The notes under the pieces were generated by a model, which searched no databases, had not been told where the DNA came from, and saw only the letters and a list, made by a program, of their open reading frames with translations. 64,000 bases of DNA from contig SHMQ01000001.1 of the NCBI GenBank assembly GCA_008534395.1, forward strand, positions 1-64,000, in the 5' to 3' direction. Shown here in pieces: positions 9,158 through 16,893 of this stretch; position 1 is the first letter of the stretch; every line of letters starts with the position of its first letter. The position numbers and the translations under genes were made by a program. The stretch comes from Candidatus Acidulodesulfobacterium acidiphilum (GTDB taxonomy: Bacteria; SZUA-79; Acidulodesulfobacterales; Acidulodesulfobacteraceae).

Positions 9158-10129
9158 TTAAAACCCCTTGTATTGAAAAGTCATTATGGCAAGCACGCTT
9201 AAAACAAACGCGGCTCCGAAATATTCTTGATACCTGAAAAACCTTAATCTTGAAATTGCCGTATCTATCACTGCGGCGATTACCCCGATTGCAAGCATTT
9301 TTATAACAAGGGTTGCTATAGCTATAATAAGAGAGACCGGCGTATGATTTACAGCTAAACCCCATGGAAAAACCAGAACGTTCAAAAAAATAACTAAAAG
9401 TAAAAACTGCTTCATGTATCCCGCCCATTTTAATAATGCCAGATACGGCCCCGAGTATTGTAAAATCCTAGCTTCCTCAATCATACTCATCTCGGCATGG
9501 GTAGAAGCGTTAATAGGCCTCCTGTCCGTATCGGCTAAAAATAACAGGAAAAAGGCGGCAATTATCATAAAATGCGGCGAACTGAAATAAAGAGGCAGGG
9601 ACGCAGTTATAGTATGAAGCATAACATAAGGAAGAGTCGATTTTGCGATTAAAGCAACGCCTACAAAAACAAGAATTAAGGTAGGTTCGGAAAGAATGGC
9701 AAGAAGGGTGGCGCGCGAAGAACCTAACCCGCCATAGCTTGTGCCGAGGTCAAGGGACGCAATATTTATAAAAAATGATGAAAGAGAAAACAGAAACGCT
9801 CCGCCCAGCATATCGCCCATAAACCCGAGAGGAAGCGGATATGCCGTTAAAACAGGAATCAGAAGGGTTATGAGTATCATCGAAATAAAAGAAACAAACG
9901 GAGCCGACCTAAAGACAAACGATGCATCCTTCGGTATTAAAATTTCTTTATGAAAAAGTTTATAGAGGTCGTAATATGGCTGAAAAACCGACGGTCCGGT
10001 CTTGCCTTCTATGATTTCTTCCGCTTTCGATATAAACCCTGCGATAAATGGAGAACTTAATATAACCGTTAGAACCTGAAAGACTTGAAAAACGGTCGAA
10101 TTTAGGCATAAATTTAGATAGCCGCTCAT
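9158..10129 (-). CDS. HyfC/NuoH-like membrane anchor subunit of the Ehr complex
   Basis: First gene of the operon, 323 residues with about eight membrane helices. NuoH/HyfC proteins join the soluble arm to the membrane pump. The family signature TGPSVFQPYYDLYKLFHKE (about 40-58) is clear, and the acidic loop ADTDRRPINASTHAEMSM followed by SGPYLALLKWAGY near residues 195-235 matches the conserved loop that contacts the large subunit. A purine-rich AGGAG lies about 17 nt before the ATG, rather far for a ribosome-binding site. The 176-nt gap upstream probably carries the operon promoter, but I found no convincing -35/-10 pair. Confidence 0.87.
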   Translation of the reverse strand: MSGYLNLCLNSTVFQVFQVLTVILSSPFIAGFISKAEEIIEGKTGPSVFQPYYDLYKLFHKEILIPKDASFVFRSAPFVSFISMILITLLIPVLTAYPLPLGFMGDMLGGAFLFSLSSFFINIASLDLGTSYGGLGSSRATLLAILSEPTLILVFVGVALIAKSTLPYVMLHTITASLPLYFSSPHFMIIAAFFLLFLADTDRRPINASTHAEMSMIEEARILQYSGPYLALLKWAGYMKQFLLLVIFLNVLVFPWGLAVNHTPVSLIIAIATLVIKMLAIGVIAAVIDTAISRLRFFRYQEYFGAAFVLSVLAIMTFQYKGF

Positions 10130-10305
10130 TATAATAAGCCGATACTCCTTTTTCTACATTACGTTTAATCAATAAATCGGCAACGCTTATAATACTGCGT
10201 CAACCAATATGCGATGTAGGAGTTATTAGCTTGTATTTATACAAAGCGGTTAGGCAAACCCCATTGCCGTATTTTTTATAATTTTGGCATATTACGAAAA
10301 AATTG

Positions 10306-10758
10306 TCAAGAAATTATTTTTTTATTTTTAAGATATTTTATTATGTTTAAATAAACATTACAAATATCTTCGAAGACCGTCGTCGCCAGTTTTATATCTT
10401 TTACGATTTCCTCTTCATTAAGAGGATATTCATGCGATAAACCGTTCCTTAATTCCCTATAATCATTCCATTTATCTGCGCTGTCTATTATTTCTAATTT
10501 TTCCATTTTATCAAGAATGTCTATAAAAGACATATTTCTTTTATATTCTCCTAAACTCGCCAAAACTTCCTTAAAAAGCTTTTCGCCCATTAAGTCCTGA
10601 ATTTTAATAAAACGAAAAATAAAAGAATCTATAACGCGCCTTTTGTTATCGTCGTCAAAAAATTGCGGCATTAACGCATTCCAAGATTTTATTTCTTTAT
10701 AATCGCTTTCGGCTCTTTTTATATTAATATCAATAATTTCAAGCGTTTCTTCTAACAT
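10306..10758 (-). CDS. hepT: HepT-like HEPN toxin (HI0074 family)
   Basis: HEPN-domain protein, 150 residues, mostly helical. It carries the catalytic RX4HXY motif as RNGLSHEY (R104, H109, Y111), typical of HepT toxins that act as RNases. In the characterised HepT-MntA systems the partner nucleotidyltransferase neutralises the toxin by AMPylating the Tyr of this motif. The gene overlaps its partner by 7 nt and is translated second. The residues needed for toxicity and for neutralisation are both visible, so this is probably a working toxin-antitoxin module, although such pairs are often domesticated. Confidence 0.82.
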   Translation of the reverse strand: MLEETLEIIDINIKRAESDYKEIKSWNALMPQFFDDDNKRRVIDSFIFRFIKIQDLMGEKLFKEVLASLGEYKRNMSFIDILDKMEKLEIIDSADKWNDYRELRNGLSHEYPLNEEEIVKDIKLATTVFEDICNVYLNIIKYLKNKKIIS

Positions 10759-11048
10759 AGTAAAATTCCCTCGTTCTTAGCCGTTTCCTGAATAGGCTTA
10801 AATTGAGAAGAAGGAGTTTTTACTATTAAATCCACTTTTCTGTCTGCCGCAAGCCTGCGAAAGCTTGTTAAAAACTTAAGTTCTGCAAGTTTTTCGATAT
10901 CTTTATCAGTTTCAATTAATATATCTATATCTCCGCCCTTCTTATCGTCGTATATTCTGCTTCCGAAAAGATAAACTTTAGCATTATTGCCGAAGTATTT
11001 TTTTGCCTGTTCTATCAATACCCTTTTTTCTAAATCGGAAAGTCTCAT
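10752..11048 (-). CDS. mntA: MntA-like minimal nucleotidyltransferase antitoxin
   Basis: Minimal nucleotidyltransferase, 98 residues. The GS...DxD motif is seen in LFGSRIYDDKKGGDIDILIE, where the two Asp residues should bind metal; a further Asp lies in RKVDLIVKT. It precedes and overlaps the HepT-like gene by 7 nt, the antitoxin-first order common for this pair. Function as an antitoxin by AMPylation is inferred from the family and the partner's intact RX4HXY motif. About 150 nt of AT-rich, gene-free DNA lies upstream. Confidence 0.82.
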   Translation of the reverse strand: MRLSDLEKRVLIEQAKKYFGNNAKVYLFGSRIYDDKKGGDIDILIETDKDIEKLAELKFLTSFRRLAADRKVDLIVKTPSSQFKPIQETAKNEGILLC

Positions 11049-11205
11049 TGTTTTTTGATATATTTACTGTGAAAAATATTAATTTATTTGTATTTTATCA
11101 TAAAATCTAATATTTTTAACAAAATTTGTTTTGACATGATGAATTTGATTAAAGAATAAAATAGTCGTATGTATTTAGAAAATAAAGAGGATTCTAATAA
11201 AAAAA

Positions 11206-11934
11206 CTATATTGCCGTATTGGATATTGCATTATTCTGCAATTCCGTGATTTTTGCAACCGCCTTTTTAGAAAGGTTATAAAGTTTGTCGAGAACTTCAA
11301 ATTCTATAGGCGTTTTTTCGGCGCATCCCTGAATTTCGATAATTTTTTGGCTGCCCGTCATTATAAAATTAAAATCCAGATCGGCGGTCGAGTCTTCCGA
11401 ATAATCTAAATCTACCAGAATTTCTCCGTTTACTATGCCTATGCTTATTGCGGCGACGGAGTCGTAAAACGGCATTTTTTCAATTTTTTCTTGTTTTATG
11501 AGATTTAAAAACGCTAAGTATGCGGCTACGTAAGCGCCGGTTATGGAAGCCGTTCTCGTTCCGCCGTCGGCGTTTATAACGTCGCAGTCTATAAGAATAG
11601 TTATGCCGGGAAAATATGAAAAATTAATAACCGACCTAAGCGACCTGCCGATTAATCTCTGTATCTCCTGCGCCCGCCCGTTTACTTTTCCTTTTGACGA
11701 ATCCCTCGGTATTCTGCTTTGCGCAGACCTTGGGAGCATCGAATATTCCGCCGTAAGCCATCCTTCTTCTTTGTCTTTTAAAAACGGCGGCACCTTATAA
11801 TCTACGGATGCGGTGCATATTACTTTAGTATCTCCCGCTTCAACGAGACAAGAACCTTCGGCATATTTCATATAACCCGGAGTTATAAGCATAGGTCTCA
11901 TTTCGTCGACAGCTCTATTATTGTTTCTTAACAT
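11206..11934 (-). CDS. rph: Ribonuclease PH
   Basis: Phosphorolytic 3'-5' exoribonuclease that trims tRNA 3' ends, 242 residues, the usual length. Typical motifs are seen: EGSCLVEAGDTKVICTASVD, GWLTAEYSMLPRS, GRAQEIQRLIGRSLR, DCDVINADGGTRTASITGA and DLDYSEDSTADLDFNF. It is the last gene of the long minus-strand cluster and follows the UGA-containing TusA-like gene by only 6 nt, so the two are probably co-transcribed. Confidence 0.96.
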   Translation of the reverse strand: MLRNNNRAVDEMRPMLITPGYMKYAEGSCLVEAGDTKVICTASVDYKVPPFLKDKEEGWLTAEYSMLPRSAQSRIPRDSSKGKVNGRAQEIQRLIGRSLRSVINFSYFPGITILIDCDVINADGGTRTASITGAYVAAYLAFLNLIKQEKIEKMPFYDSVAAISIGIVNGEILVDLDYSEDSTADLDFNFIMTGSQKIIEIQGCAEKTPIEFEVLDKLYNLSKKAVAKITELQNNAISNTAI

Positions 11935-11940
11935 TTTTAT

Positions 11941-12198
11941 TTATTCCCAGTTTTTATTTTTTATGAAAAATACATAAAGGTCTTTTAAGTTTACCGCATT
12001 TAGCAACTGCACGCCCATTAAAGAACATAATGCGGGTATATCGTTTAACAAAGAATCCTTATCCGAAATTACGGTTAAGATATCGTTTTGTTTCAAAGTT
12101 TTAAGTTTACGGACGACCGCCCATACCGGAGGGCCTCAGCAAAGCCCTCTGATGTCGAGTACGTTAATGCCGTAATTTAATAGTTGTTTGTTCTCCAT
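11941..12198 (-). CDS. TusA-family selenoprotein (in-frame UGA at the catalytic Cys)
   Basis: Reading through one TGA (codon 21, positions 12136-12138) gives an 85-residue protein that ends at TAA 11941-11943. It starts MENKQLLNYGINVLDIRGLC-U-GPPVWAVVRKL and continues through DILTVISDKDSLLNDIPAL, CSLMGVQLLNAV and LKDLYVFFIKN. This follows the whole TusA/SirA fold, including the helix motif DIPxxCxxM. Sec aligns with the catalytic Cys of the TusA CPxP motif (GLRCPEP against GLCUGPP) and is preceded by a Cys. TusA proteins relay persulfide sulfur for tRNA thiolation or sulfur oxidation; SirA-like selenoproteins have been described. A SECIS-like hairpin follows the UGA. Similarity on both sides of the UGA and a clean frame argue against a pseudogene. 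It lies between nusB and rph. No sel genes are in the window. Confidence 0.85.
12108..12125 (-). promoter_or_regulatory. Candidate bacterial SECIS element
   Basis: In the mRNA, 10 nt after the UGA, UAUGGGC (12125-12119) pairs with GUCCGUA (12114-12108) around the tetraloop GGUC (12118-12115). The seven pairs include two G-U wobbles. The first loop G is 18 nt from the UGA. Bacterial SECIS elements need a short stem, an apical loop with G in its first two positions and roughly this distance; E. coli fdhF uses a loop containing GGUC. The hairpin is inside the coding region, as bacterial elements are. Confidence 0.75.
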
Positions 12199-12247
12199 TT
12201 TTACCCCTTTCTAATTTGATTAGTTAAGTTTTATCTGCCGAATTAAC

Positions 12248-12709
12248 TTATTTAACCTTTATCGCCGCATCTAAAATACCGTTAATAAATGCAGGAGATT
12301 CGTCGTTTCCAAATTTTTTTGCGATTTCTACCGCCTCGTTAATAACGACGTTTTTGGGAGTTTCAGGCGCAAAAATAATCTCGTAAATAGAAAGCCTCAA
12401 TAAATTTCTGTCCACGCGCGACATTCTTTCTATACTCCAGTTTTTGGAAATATTTTTTATTACTTCGTCGATTTTTTTTAAATTTATCAGCGTTCCCTTA
12501 ACTATTGAAGAAAAAAAATCTAATATTTCCGCTGTATCTTTCTTTTTATTTAAATCTTCTTTTGTTTTTATAAATCCGTCTCTCTTTAGGCTTTCCACCG
12601 CAAAATCGTTATAAAATCTGTTTATTTTATAATCCAAGTTGCTTATATCGCCGTCTTCTTCGTATAAAAACTGCAACGCCAGCTCTCTTGCTTTTCTTCT
12701 TTTGGTCAT
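12248..12709 (-). CDS. nusB: Transcription antitermination factor NusB
   Basis: RNA-binding antitermination factor that works with NusE/S10 at boxA sites in rRNA operons. I place the start at the ATG 12707-12709 (MTKRRKARELALQFLYEEDG), which is the conserved NusB N-terminus and gives 153 residues. A longer frame upstream would run into ribH and adds nothing conserved. C-terminal motifs WSIERMSRVDRNLLRLSIYE and NVVINEAVEIAKKFG are typical. It follows ribH by 16 nt, the common ribH-nusB arrangement. A Lys-rich insertion lies around residues 50-75. Confidence 0.93.
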   Translation of the reverse strand: MTKRRKARELALQFLYEEDGDISNLDYKINRFYNDFAVESLKRDGFIKTKEDLNKKKDTAEILDFFSSIVKGTLINLKKIDEVIKNISKNWSIERMSRVDRNLLRLSIYEIIFAPETPKNVVINEAVEIAKKFGNDESPAFINGILDAAIKVK

Positions 12710-12725
12710 ATACGGCTTTTTATTT

Positions 12726-13211
12726 TCAGCTCTTCTTAATTTTTGCGTAAAGACTTGCCATTTCGACCGCAGACATTGCGGCATCGAAACCTTTATTGCC
12801 CATCTTAGTTCCTGCGCGCGATATAGCCTGTTCTATTGATTCCGCAGTTATAATTCCGTAACTTACCGGAACGTTATAATGAATCGAAAGTTCGGAAATT
12901 AATTTCGTAACTTGATTAGATAAAAGGTCAAAGTGAGTGGTCTCGCCTCTTATTAACGTTCCCAAGCATATTACGGCGTCATATTTTTTTGTTTCCAGCA
13001 GCATTTTTACAGCCATAGGAATTTCAAACGCTCCGGGGACTTTTACTACGGAAACGTTATCATCCACAGCGCCAGCTCTTTTAAGATAATCTAAGGCTCC
13101 GGACAAAAGTTTGCCGTTAATAAAATCGTTAAATCTCGATATAACTATGCCGAATTTAAAACCGGCGGCTTTCAGCTCTCCTTCAATCAAATTAAAACCG
13201 TGCATTCCCAT
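12726..13211 (-). CDS. ribH: 6,7-dimethyl-8-ribityllumazine synthase
   Basis: Condenses 5-amino-6-ribitylaminouracil with 3,4-dihydroxybutanone 4-phosphate to form lumazine, the step before riboflavin. At 161 residues it has the standard length. Visible signatures are ISRFND, VPGAFEIPMAVK, CLGTLIRGETTHFDLL (with the catalytic His) and NKGFDAAMSAVEMA. It lies 43 nt after ribBA and 16 nt before nusB. Confidence 0.96.
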   Translation of the reverse strand: MGMHGFNLIEGELKAAGFKFGIVISRFNDFINGKLLSGALDYLKRAGAVDDNVSVVKVPGAFEIPMAVKMLLETKKYDAVICLGTLIRGETTHFDLLSNQVTKLISELSIHYNVPVSYGIITAESIEQAISRAGTKMGNKGFDAAMSAVEMASLYAKIKKS

Positions 13212-13254
13212 TGCATACTCCCTTAAATTAAATAATTAAATTATAATTATGGTT

Positions 13255-14460
13255 TTACTTAATTTTCAGCAGATGTCCCATTTTTTCTTTTTTAGTTTCC
13301 AAATAATGTTTATTGGTTTCGTTAGGACATATCTCTATGGGGACCCTTTCGACTACACTTAGTCCGTATCCTTCAAGCCCTATTATTTTTTTAGGATTAT
13401 TAGTCATAAGCCTCATTTTCCCTACTCCTATATCGACCAAAATTTGAGCGCCTACGCCGTATTCCCTTAAATCGGCTTTAAATCCTAATTTTTCGTTTGC
13501 TTCTACCGTATCGTAGCCTTCGTCTTGAAGGTTATACGCCTTTAATTTATTTACCAAGCCGATTCCCCTGCCTTCCTGCATTAGATAAAGTATTACGCCT
13601 TTGCCTTCCTCGTCTATCATTTTCATAGCCGCCTTTAACTGGTCTCCGCAGTCGCACCTCATAGATCCGAAAATATCTCCGGTAAGACACTGCGAATGGA
13701 CTCTCACCAAAACGGGTTCATTCTTGTTAATTTCTCCCTTAACTAAAGCAACATGTTCTTCAAAGTCTATATCGTTAGAATAAGCTATAATTTTAAAATC
13801 CCCTGCAAATTCGGTAGGAATTTTAGATTCGACAAGCCGCTTAACGTGTTTTTCATGTTTAAGCCTGTAATTTATCAAATCTTTAATAGTTAAAATTTTA
13901 ATATCGAATTTTTTTGAAAACTCTATTAAATCAGGCATCCTCGCCATAGTTCCGTTGTCGTGCATTATTTCGCATATAACTCCGTATGGCTTTAAACCTG
14001 CTATTCTGGCTATATCTATAGAGCCTTCCGTCTGTCCGGTTCTTGTTAATACGCCGCCGTTTTTACCCCTAAGAGGGAAAATATGGCCGGGTCTTACCAG
14101 GTCTGAGGGTTTTGCGTCGTCCTTTATAGCCGTTAATATAGTTTTCGCCCTGTCGTGCGCAGAGATGCCGGTCGTAACTCCCTCTTTAGCCTCAATAGAA
14201 ACAGTAAACGCCGTAGTAAATTTTGACTCGTTATTAACCACCATAGGCGGGAGATCTAAACTGTCGGCTTTTTCTTCGGTAAGCGTAAGGCATATTAAGC
14301 CTCTGGCATATTTCGTCATAAAGTTTATAATTTCAGGGGTGGTATGCTCTGCCGCTACTACTAAATCTCCTTCATTTTCCCTGTCCTCGTCGTCGACGAG
14401 TATAATCATTTTACCTTCTTTTATATCTGCAGCCGCCTCTTCTACGGTAGCTAAACTCAT
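13255..14460 (-). CDS. ribBA: Bifunctional DHBP synthase / GTP cyclohydrolase II
   Basis: Fusion of RibB (about 1-200) and RibA (about 205-401), which supply both precursors of the riboflavin ring system. RibB motifs: [55 protein letters not shown]. RibA has the zinc site [15 protein letters not shown] and the catalytic stretch [18 protein letters not shown]. Both halves look complete, so the fusion should be bifunctional. It lies between ribE and ribH. A purine-rich GGAG stands about 10 nt before the ATG. Confidence 0.96.
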   Translation of the reverse strand: MSLATVEEAAADIKEGKMIILVDDEDRENEGDLVVAAEHTTPEIINFMTKYARGLICLTLTEEKADSLDLPPMVVNNESKFTTAFTVSIEAKEGVTTGISAHDRAKTILTAIKDDAKPSDLVRPGHIFPLRGKNGGVLTRTGQTEGSIDIARIAGLKPYGVICEIMHDNGTMARMPDLIEFSKKFDIKILTIKDLINYRLKHEKHVKRLVESKIPTEFAGDFKIIAYSNDIDFEEHVALVKGEINKNEPVLVRVHSQCLTGDIFGSMRCDCGDQLKAAMKMIDEEGKGVILYLMQEGRGIGLVNKLKAYNLQDEGYDTVEANEKLGFKADLREYGVGAQILVDIGVGKMRLMTNNPKKIIGLEGYGLSVVERVPIEICPNETNKHYLETKKEKMGHLLKIK

Positions 14461-14526
14461 AATCGGTCATCTCCTTTTTTTAATGCAATCCACAATACTA
14501 TAATTAATATATATGCGCTATAATTT

Positions 14527-15228
14527 TTAAATAAACCCGTTTTCGGTTAAAAATTCCATCGTCACGCCCCCCGCTTTGCCGTAGCCGTTTCTTTCTTTGA
14601 CCGCATTACCTTCGCCGCCGCGGATAAGTTTCGACGCTCCTAAATCGTTTAAACGGCTGACGACCGTTCTTTCTATTATATCGGATTCGATATTTACGTA
14701 ATCGCCGGTAGTTTTATAATTAAGATTAGTTTCTCTATATGTTAACGGAATAATGCTGACTAAAAATGTATCGCTTTTAACTTCGTTAACCGTAAGGCTG
14801 ATTCCGTCAATAGACGCCGAACCTTTTGCGATTATGTATTTTTCTAAATTATCGTCTATCGAATGCGTTATTTTTATGCCGATTATTATAGAGTTGCCGA
14901 ATTTTTTAGTTTCGGTTATTTTCCCTATGCCGTCTATGTGTCCTAGAACAAAATGTCCCGAGATATCCGAATTAACCGAAAGAGCCGGTTCTATATTTAC
15001 GGCTTCGTTAATTTTCAAATATTTTAACGCGGACGCATTAAACGTCGCAGGCGTATAATCGAAAGATAAAACCGGATAAGCTATTTTTTTCACAGTAAGG
15101 CAGACTCCGTTAACCGAAATACTCTGCCCTATATATGCGCTTTTTCCGGCGCCTTTTACGGCTATCGAAATAACGCCTCCGCTTATAGATTTAACTTTCC
15201 CAAGCTCTTTTATTATACCGGTAAACAT
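14527..15228 (-). CDS. ribE: Riboflavin synthase alpha chain
   Basis: Dismutates two lumazine molecules to riboflavin. The internal duplication typical of the family is visible: an N-terminal barrel starting MFTGIIKELG with SVNGVCLTV, and a second barrel with HFVLGHIDGIGKI and ASIDGISLTVN. At 233 residues it is slightly longer than most because of a hydrophilic C-terminal tail after NIESDIIERTV. Order is ribD-ribE-ribBA-ribH. No FMN riboswitch is seen before this gene or elsewhere in the cluster. Confidence 0.95.
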   Translation of the reverse strand: MFTGIIKELGKVKSISGGVISIAVKGAGKSAYIGQSISVNGVCLTVKKIAYPVLSFDYTPATFNASALKYLKINEAVNIEPALSVNSDISGHFVLGHIDGIGKITETKKFGNSIIIGIKITHSIDDNLEKYIIAKGSASIDGISLTVNEVKSDTFLVSIIPLTYRETNLNYKTTGDYVNIESDIIERTVVSRLNDLGASKLIRGGEGNAVKERNGYGKAGGVTMEFLTENGFI

Positions 15229-15287
15229 AAAATATACATTATCCTAAAATTTAATATATTTATACTTCTACGCTAAAATATAGCGGT

Positions 15288-16466
15288 CTAAGCAAATTCG
15301 GGATAATACGATAAAAATACATCGTCTTTAATTTTTTTTACGGTTAAATCTGAAAAATTAATTTTTTCGTTAAATTCAAAATTTATCAGTCCAAACAAAT
15401 CTAACCCGTTTTTTCTTCCTAAAATATAAGGAGTAACATTAAAAATTAATTTATCGCAAAATTTTTCTTTTATCAGCGAACTAAAAAGTTCCGGACCGGC
15501 TTCTGCTAATATTCCGGTTATTTTTAATTCACCGCATTTTTTAAACACATATTCCAAGTTTAATAATTTTTTACCTTCTTTAATATTATAATATACATCT
15601 GCTATAATTGCACCTTTTTCTTCTAATTGCTTTTTTCTTTTCACCTTTGCTTCATCGTAATCATTTGAAGCAAAAATTAAAACATCGCCGTGACTTTTAA
15701 AAATTTTTGAGTTCGGAGGAGTATTTAAATAAGAATCTAAAACTATTTTAGTCCATCTTTTTTTTAGAAATTTTTCTTTCATATCGGATTTATTTATTCT
15801 AACGTCTAACGAAGGGTCGTCTTTTATTAGGGTTTTTGCCGATATCATCACGGCATCGTTGATAAACCTGATATAATGAGTATATTCTAAAGATTTAGGC
15901 GACGAGATATATACTTTTTCTGTATCGGTTTTATAGCCCAAATTTCCGTCTAAAGTAACGGCCTCTTTAACGGTTATAAAAGGCATACCCGTAGTTATGT
16001 ATTTAAAAAAAATTTCGTTAATCCGATTAGCTTCTTTTGAGAGAACGCCGTCTTTTACTTCAATACCGTTATTTAGTAAATATTCCAATCCTTTTCCCGA
16101 TACCAAAGGGTTTGGGTCCTTAATCGCCGATACTACTCTTTTTATTCCGGACTCTTTAATTTTATGCACGCACGGAGGAGTTTTTCCGAAATGGCTGCAC
16201 GGTTCTAACGTTACGTATATAGTACCGCCTTCGGCATCTTTTCCCGCATTATTTAAAGCTATAACTTCCGCATGGGGCTGACCCGCTTTTTCGTGAAATC
16301 CTTCGCCGACTATAATACCGTTTTTAACTACTACGGCTCCGACGGCTGGATTGGGAGAAGTTAATCCTTGTCCTTTTTTTGCAAGATTTAAAGCTCTGGC
16401 TATAAAATATTCGTCTTTGTCGTATGTATGTTTATTAAGATTTTTTTTTGATGAGTTCGGAGACAT
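15288..16466 (-). CDS. ribD: Riboflavin biosynthesis deaminase/reductase
   Basis: Bifunctional pyrimidine deaminase and reductase, 392 residues. The deaminase zinc site is HAEVIAL with PCSHFGKTPPC (about 30-150); the C-terminal reductase domain (about 160-390) has VTVKEAVTLDGNL and ILAEAGPELFSSLI. The only ATG lies 32 nt inside nrdR, an unusually long overlap; the conserved domain begins near YFIARALNLAKKGQG, so a later non-ATG start cannot be excluded. Transcribed with nrdR and the remaining rib genes. Confidence 0.94.
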   Translation of the reverse strand: MSPNSSKKNLNKHTYDKDEYFIARALNLAKKGQGLTSPNPAVGAVVVKNGIIVGEGFHEKAGQPHAEVIALNNAGKDAEGGTIYVTLEPCSHFGKTPPCVHKIKESGIKRVVSAIKDPNPLVSGKGLEYLLNNGIEVKDGVLSKEANRINEIFFKYITTGMPFITVKEAVTLDGNLGYKTDTEKVYISSPKSLEYTHYIRFINDAVMISAKTLIKDDPSLDVRINKSDMKEKFLKKRWTKIVLDSYLNTPPNSKIFKSHGDVLIFASNDYDEAKVKRKKQLEEKGAIIADVYYNIKEGKKLLNLEYVFKKCGELKITGILAEAGPELFSSLIKEKFCDKLIFNVTPYILGRKNGLDLFGLINFEFNEKINFSDLTVKKIKDDVFLSYYPEFA

Positions 16467-16893
16467 TTTCGTATAACTCGTTTATATCTTTAAAGGAAAG
16501 ATAGACGGAAGCAAACCGGACGTAACTTATTGCATCCAAATTTTTTAATTTATTTAAGACATGCTTTCCTATTTCTTCGCTTTTTATCTCTTTTAAATTA
16601 GTTTCCTCGAACCATTTCTCTATTGAAATTACTATTTCTTCTATGTTGTAGTACGGAACGGGCCTTTTCTCGCATGCTTTTATTAAACCGTTGAGAACTT
16701 TTTGCCTGTCGAACGATTCTCTTCTTCCGTCTTTTTTAATTATTAAAGGAGATGAAGAAATAACGGTTTCTAAAGTCGTAAACCTTTTTCCGCAGACGTT
16801 ACACTGCCTTTTTCGTTTAGTAGATCTACCGTCTTTCGATATTCTCGAATCTACGACTTTGTCGTCGTCGTTAAGGCAAAAAGGGCATTTCAT
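16435..16893 (-). CDS. nrdR: Transcriptional repressor NrdR
   Basis: ATP/dATP-sensing repressor of ribonucleotide reductase genes, 152 residues. The N-terminal zinc ribbon (CPFC, then [10 protein letters not shown]) and the ATP-cone ([20 protein letters not shown]) are clear. It overlaps glyA by 4 nt (ATGA) and runs 32 nt into ribD. The glyA-nrdR-ribD neighbourhood is common in bacteria. No ribonucleotide reductase gene lies in this window. Confidence 0.96.
   Translation of the reverse strand: MKCPFCLNDDDKVVDSRISKDGRSTKRKRQCNVCGKRFTTLETVISSSPLIIKKDGRRESFDRQKVLNGLIKACEKRPVPYYNIEEIVISIEKWFEETNLKEIKSEEIGKHVLNKLKNLDAISYVRFASVYLSFKDINELYENVSELIKKKS

Noticed and set aside
2805-10129. Respiratory complex I (nuo) operon
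   Set aside because: NuoA, NuoJ, NuoE, NuoF and NuoG are missing, HyfE- and HyfF-type subunits are present, and the NuoB- and NuoI-like parts are fused. The set matches hydrogenase-4-like or Ehr complexes.
11941-12198. Reading the TGA at 12136-12138 as a nonsense mutation in a tusA pseudogene
   Set aside because: The frame is otherwise clean, the TGA falls exactly at the catalytic Cys, and a SECIS-like hairpin lies at the right distance. A random nonsense mutation would not explain all three.
12710-12784. N-terminal extension of NusB into ribH
   Set aside because: The conserved NusB start is the ATG at 12707-12709; the extension is antiphase ribH sequence.
13955-14503. 182-codon plus-strand open frame opposite ribBA
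   Set aside because: It is antisense to strongly conserved ribBA sequence, has no ribosome-binding site and resembles nothing.
13255-16466. FMN riboswitch in the riboflavin cluster
   Set aside because: The short gaps between the rib genes contain no RFN-type conserved sequence.
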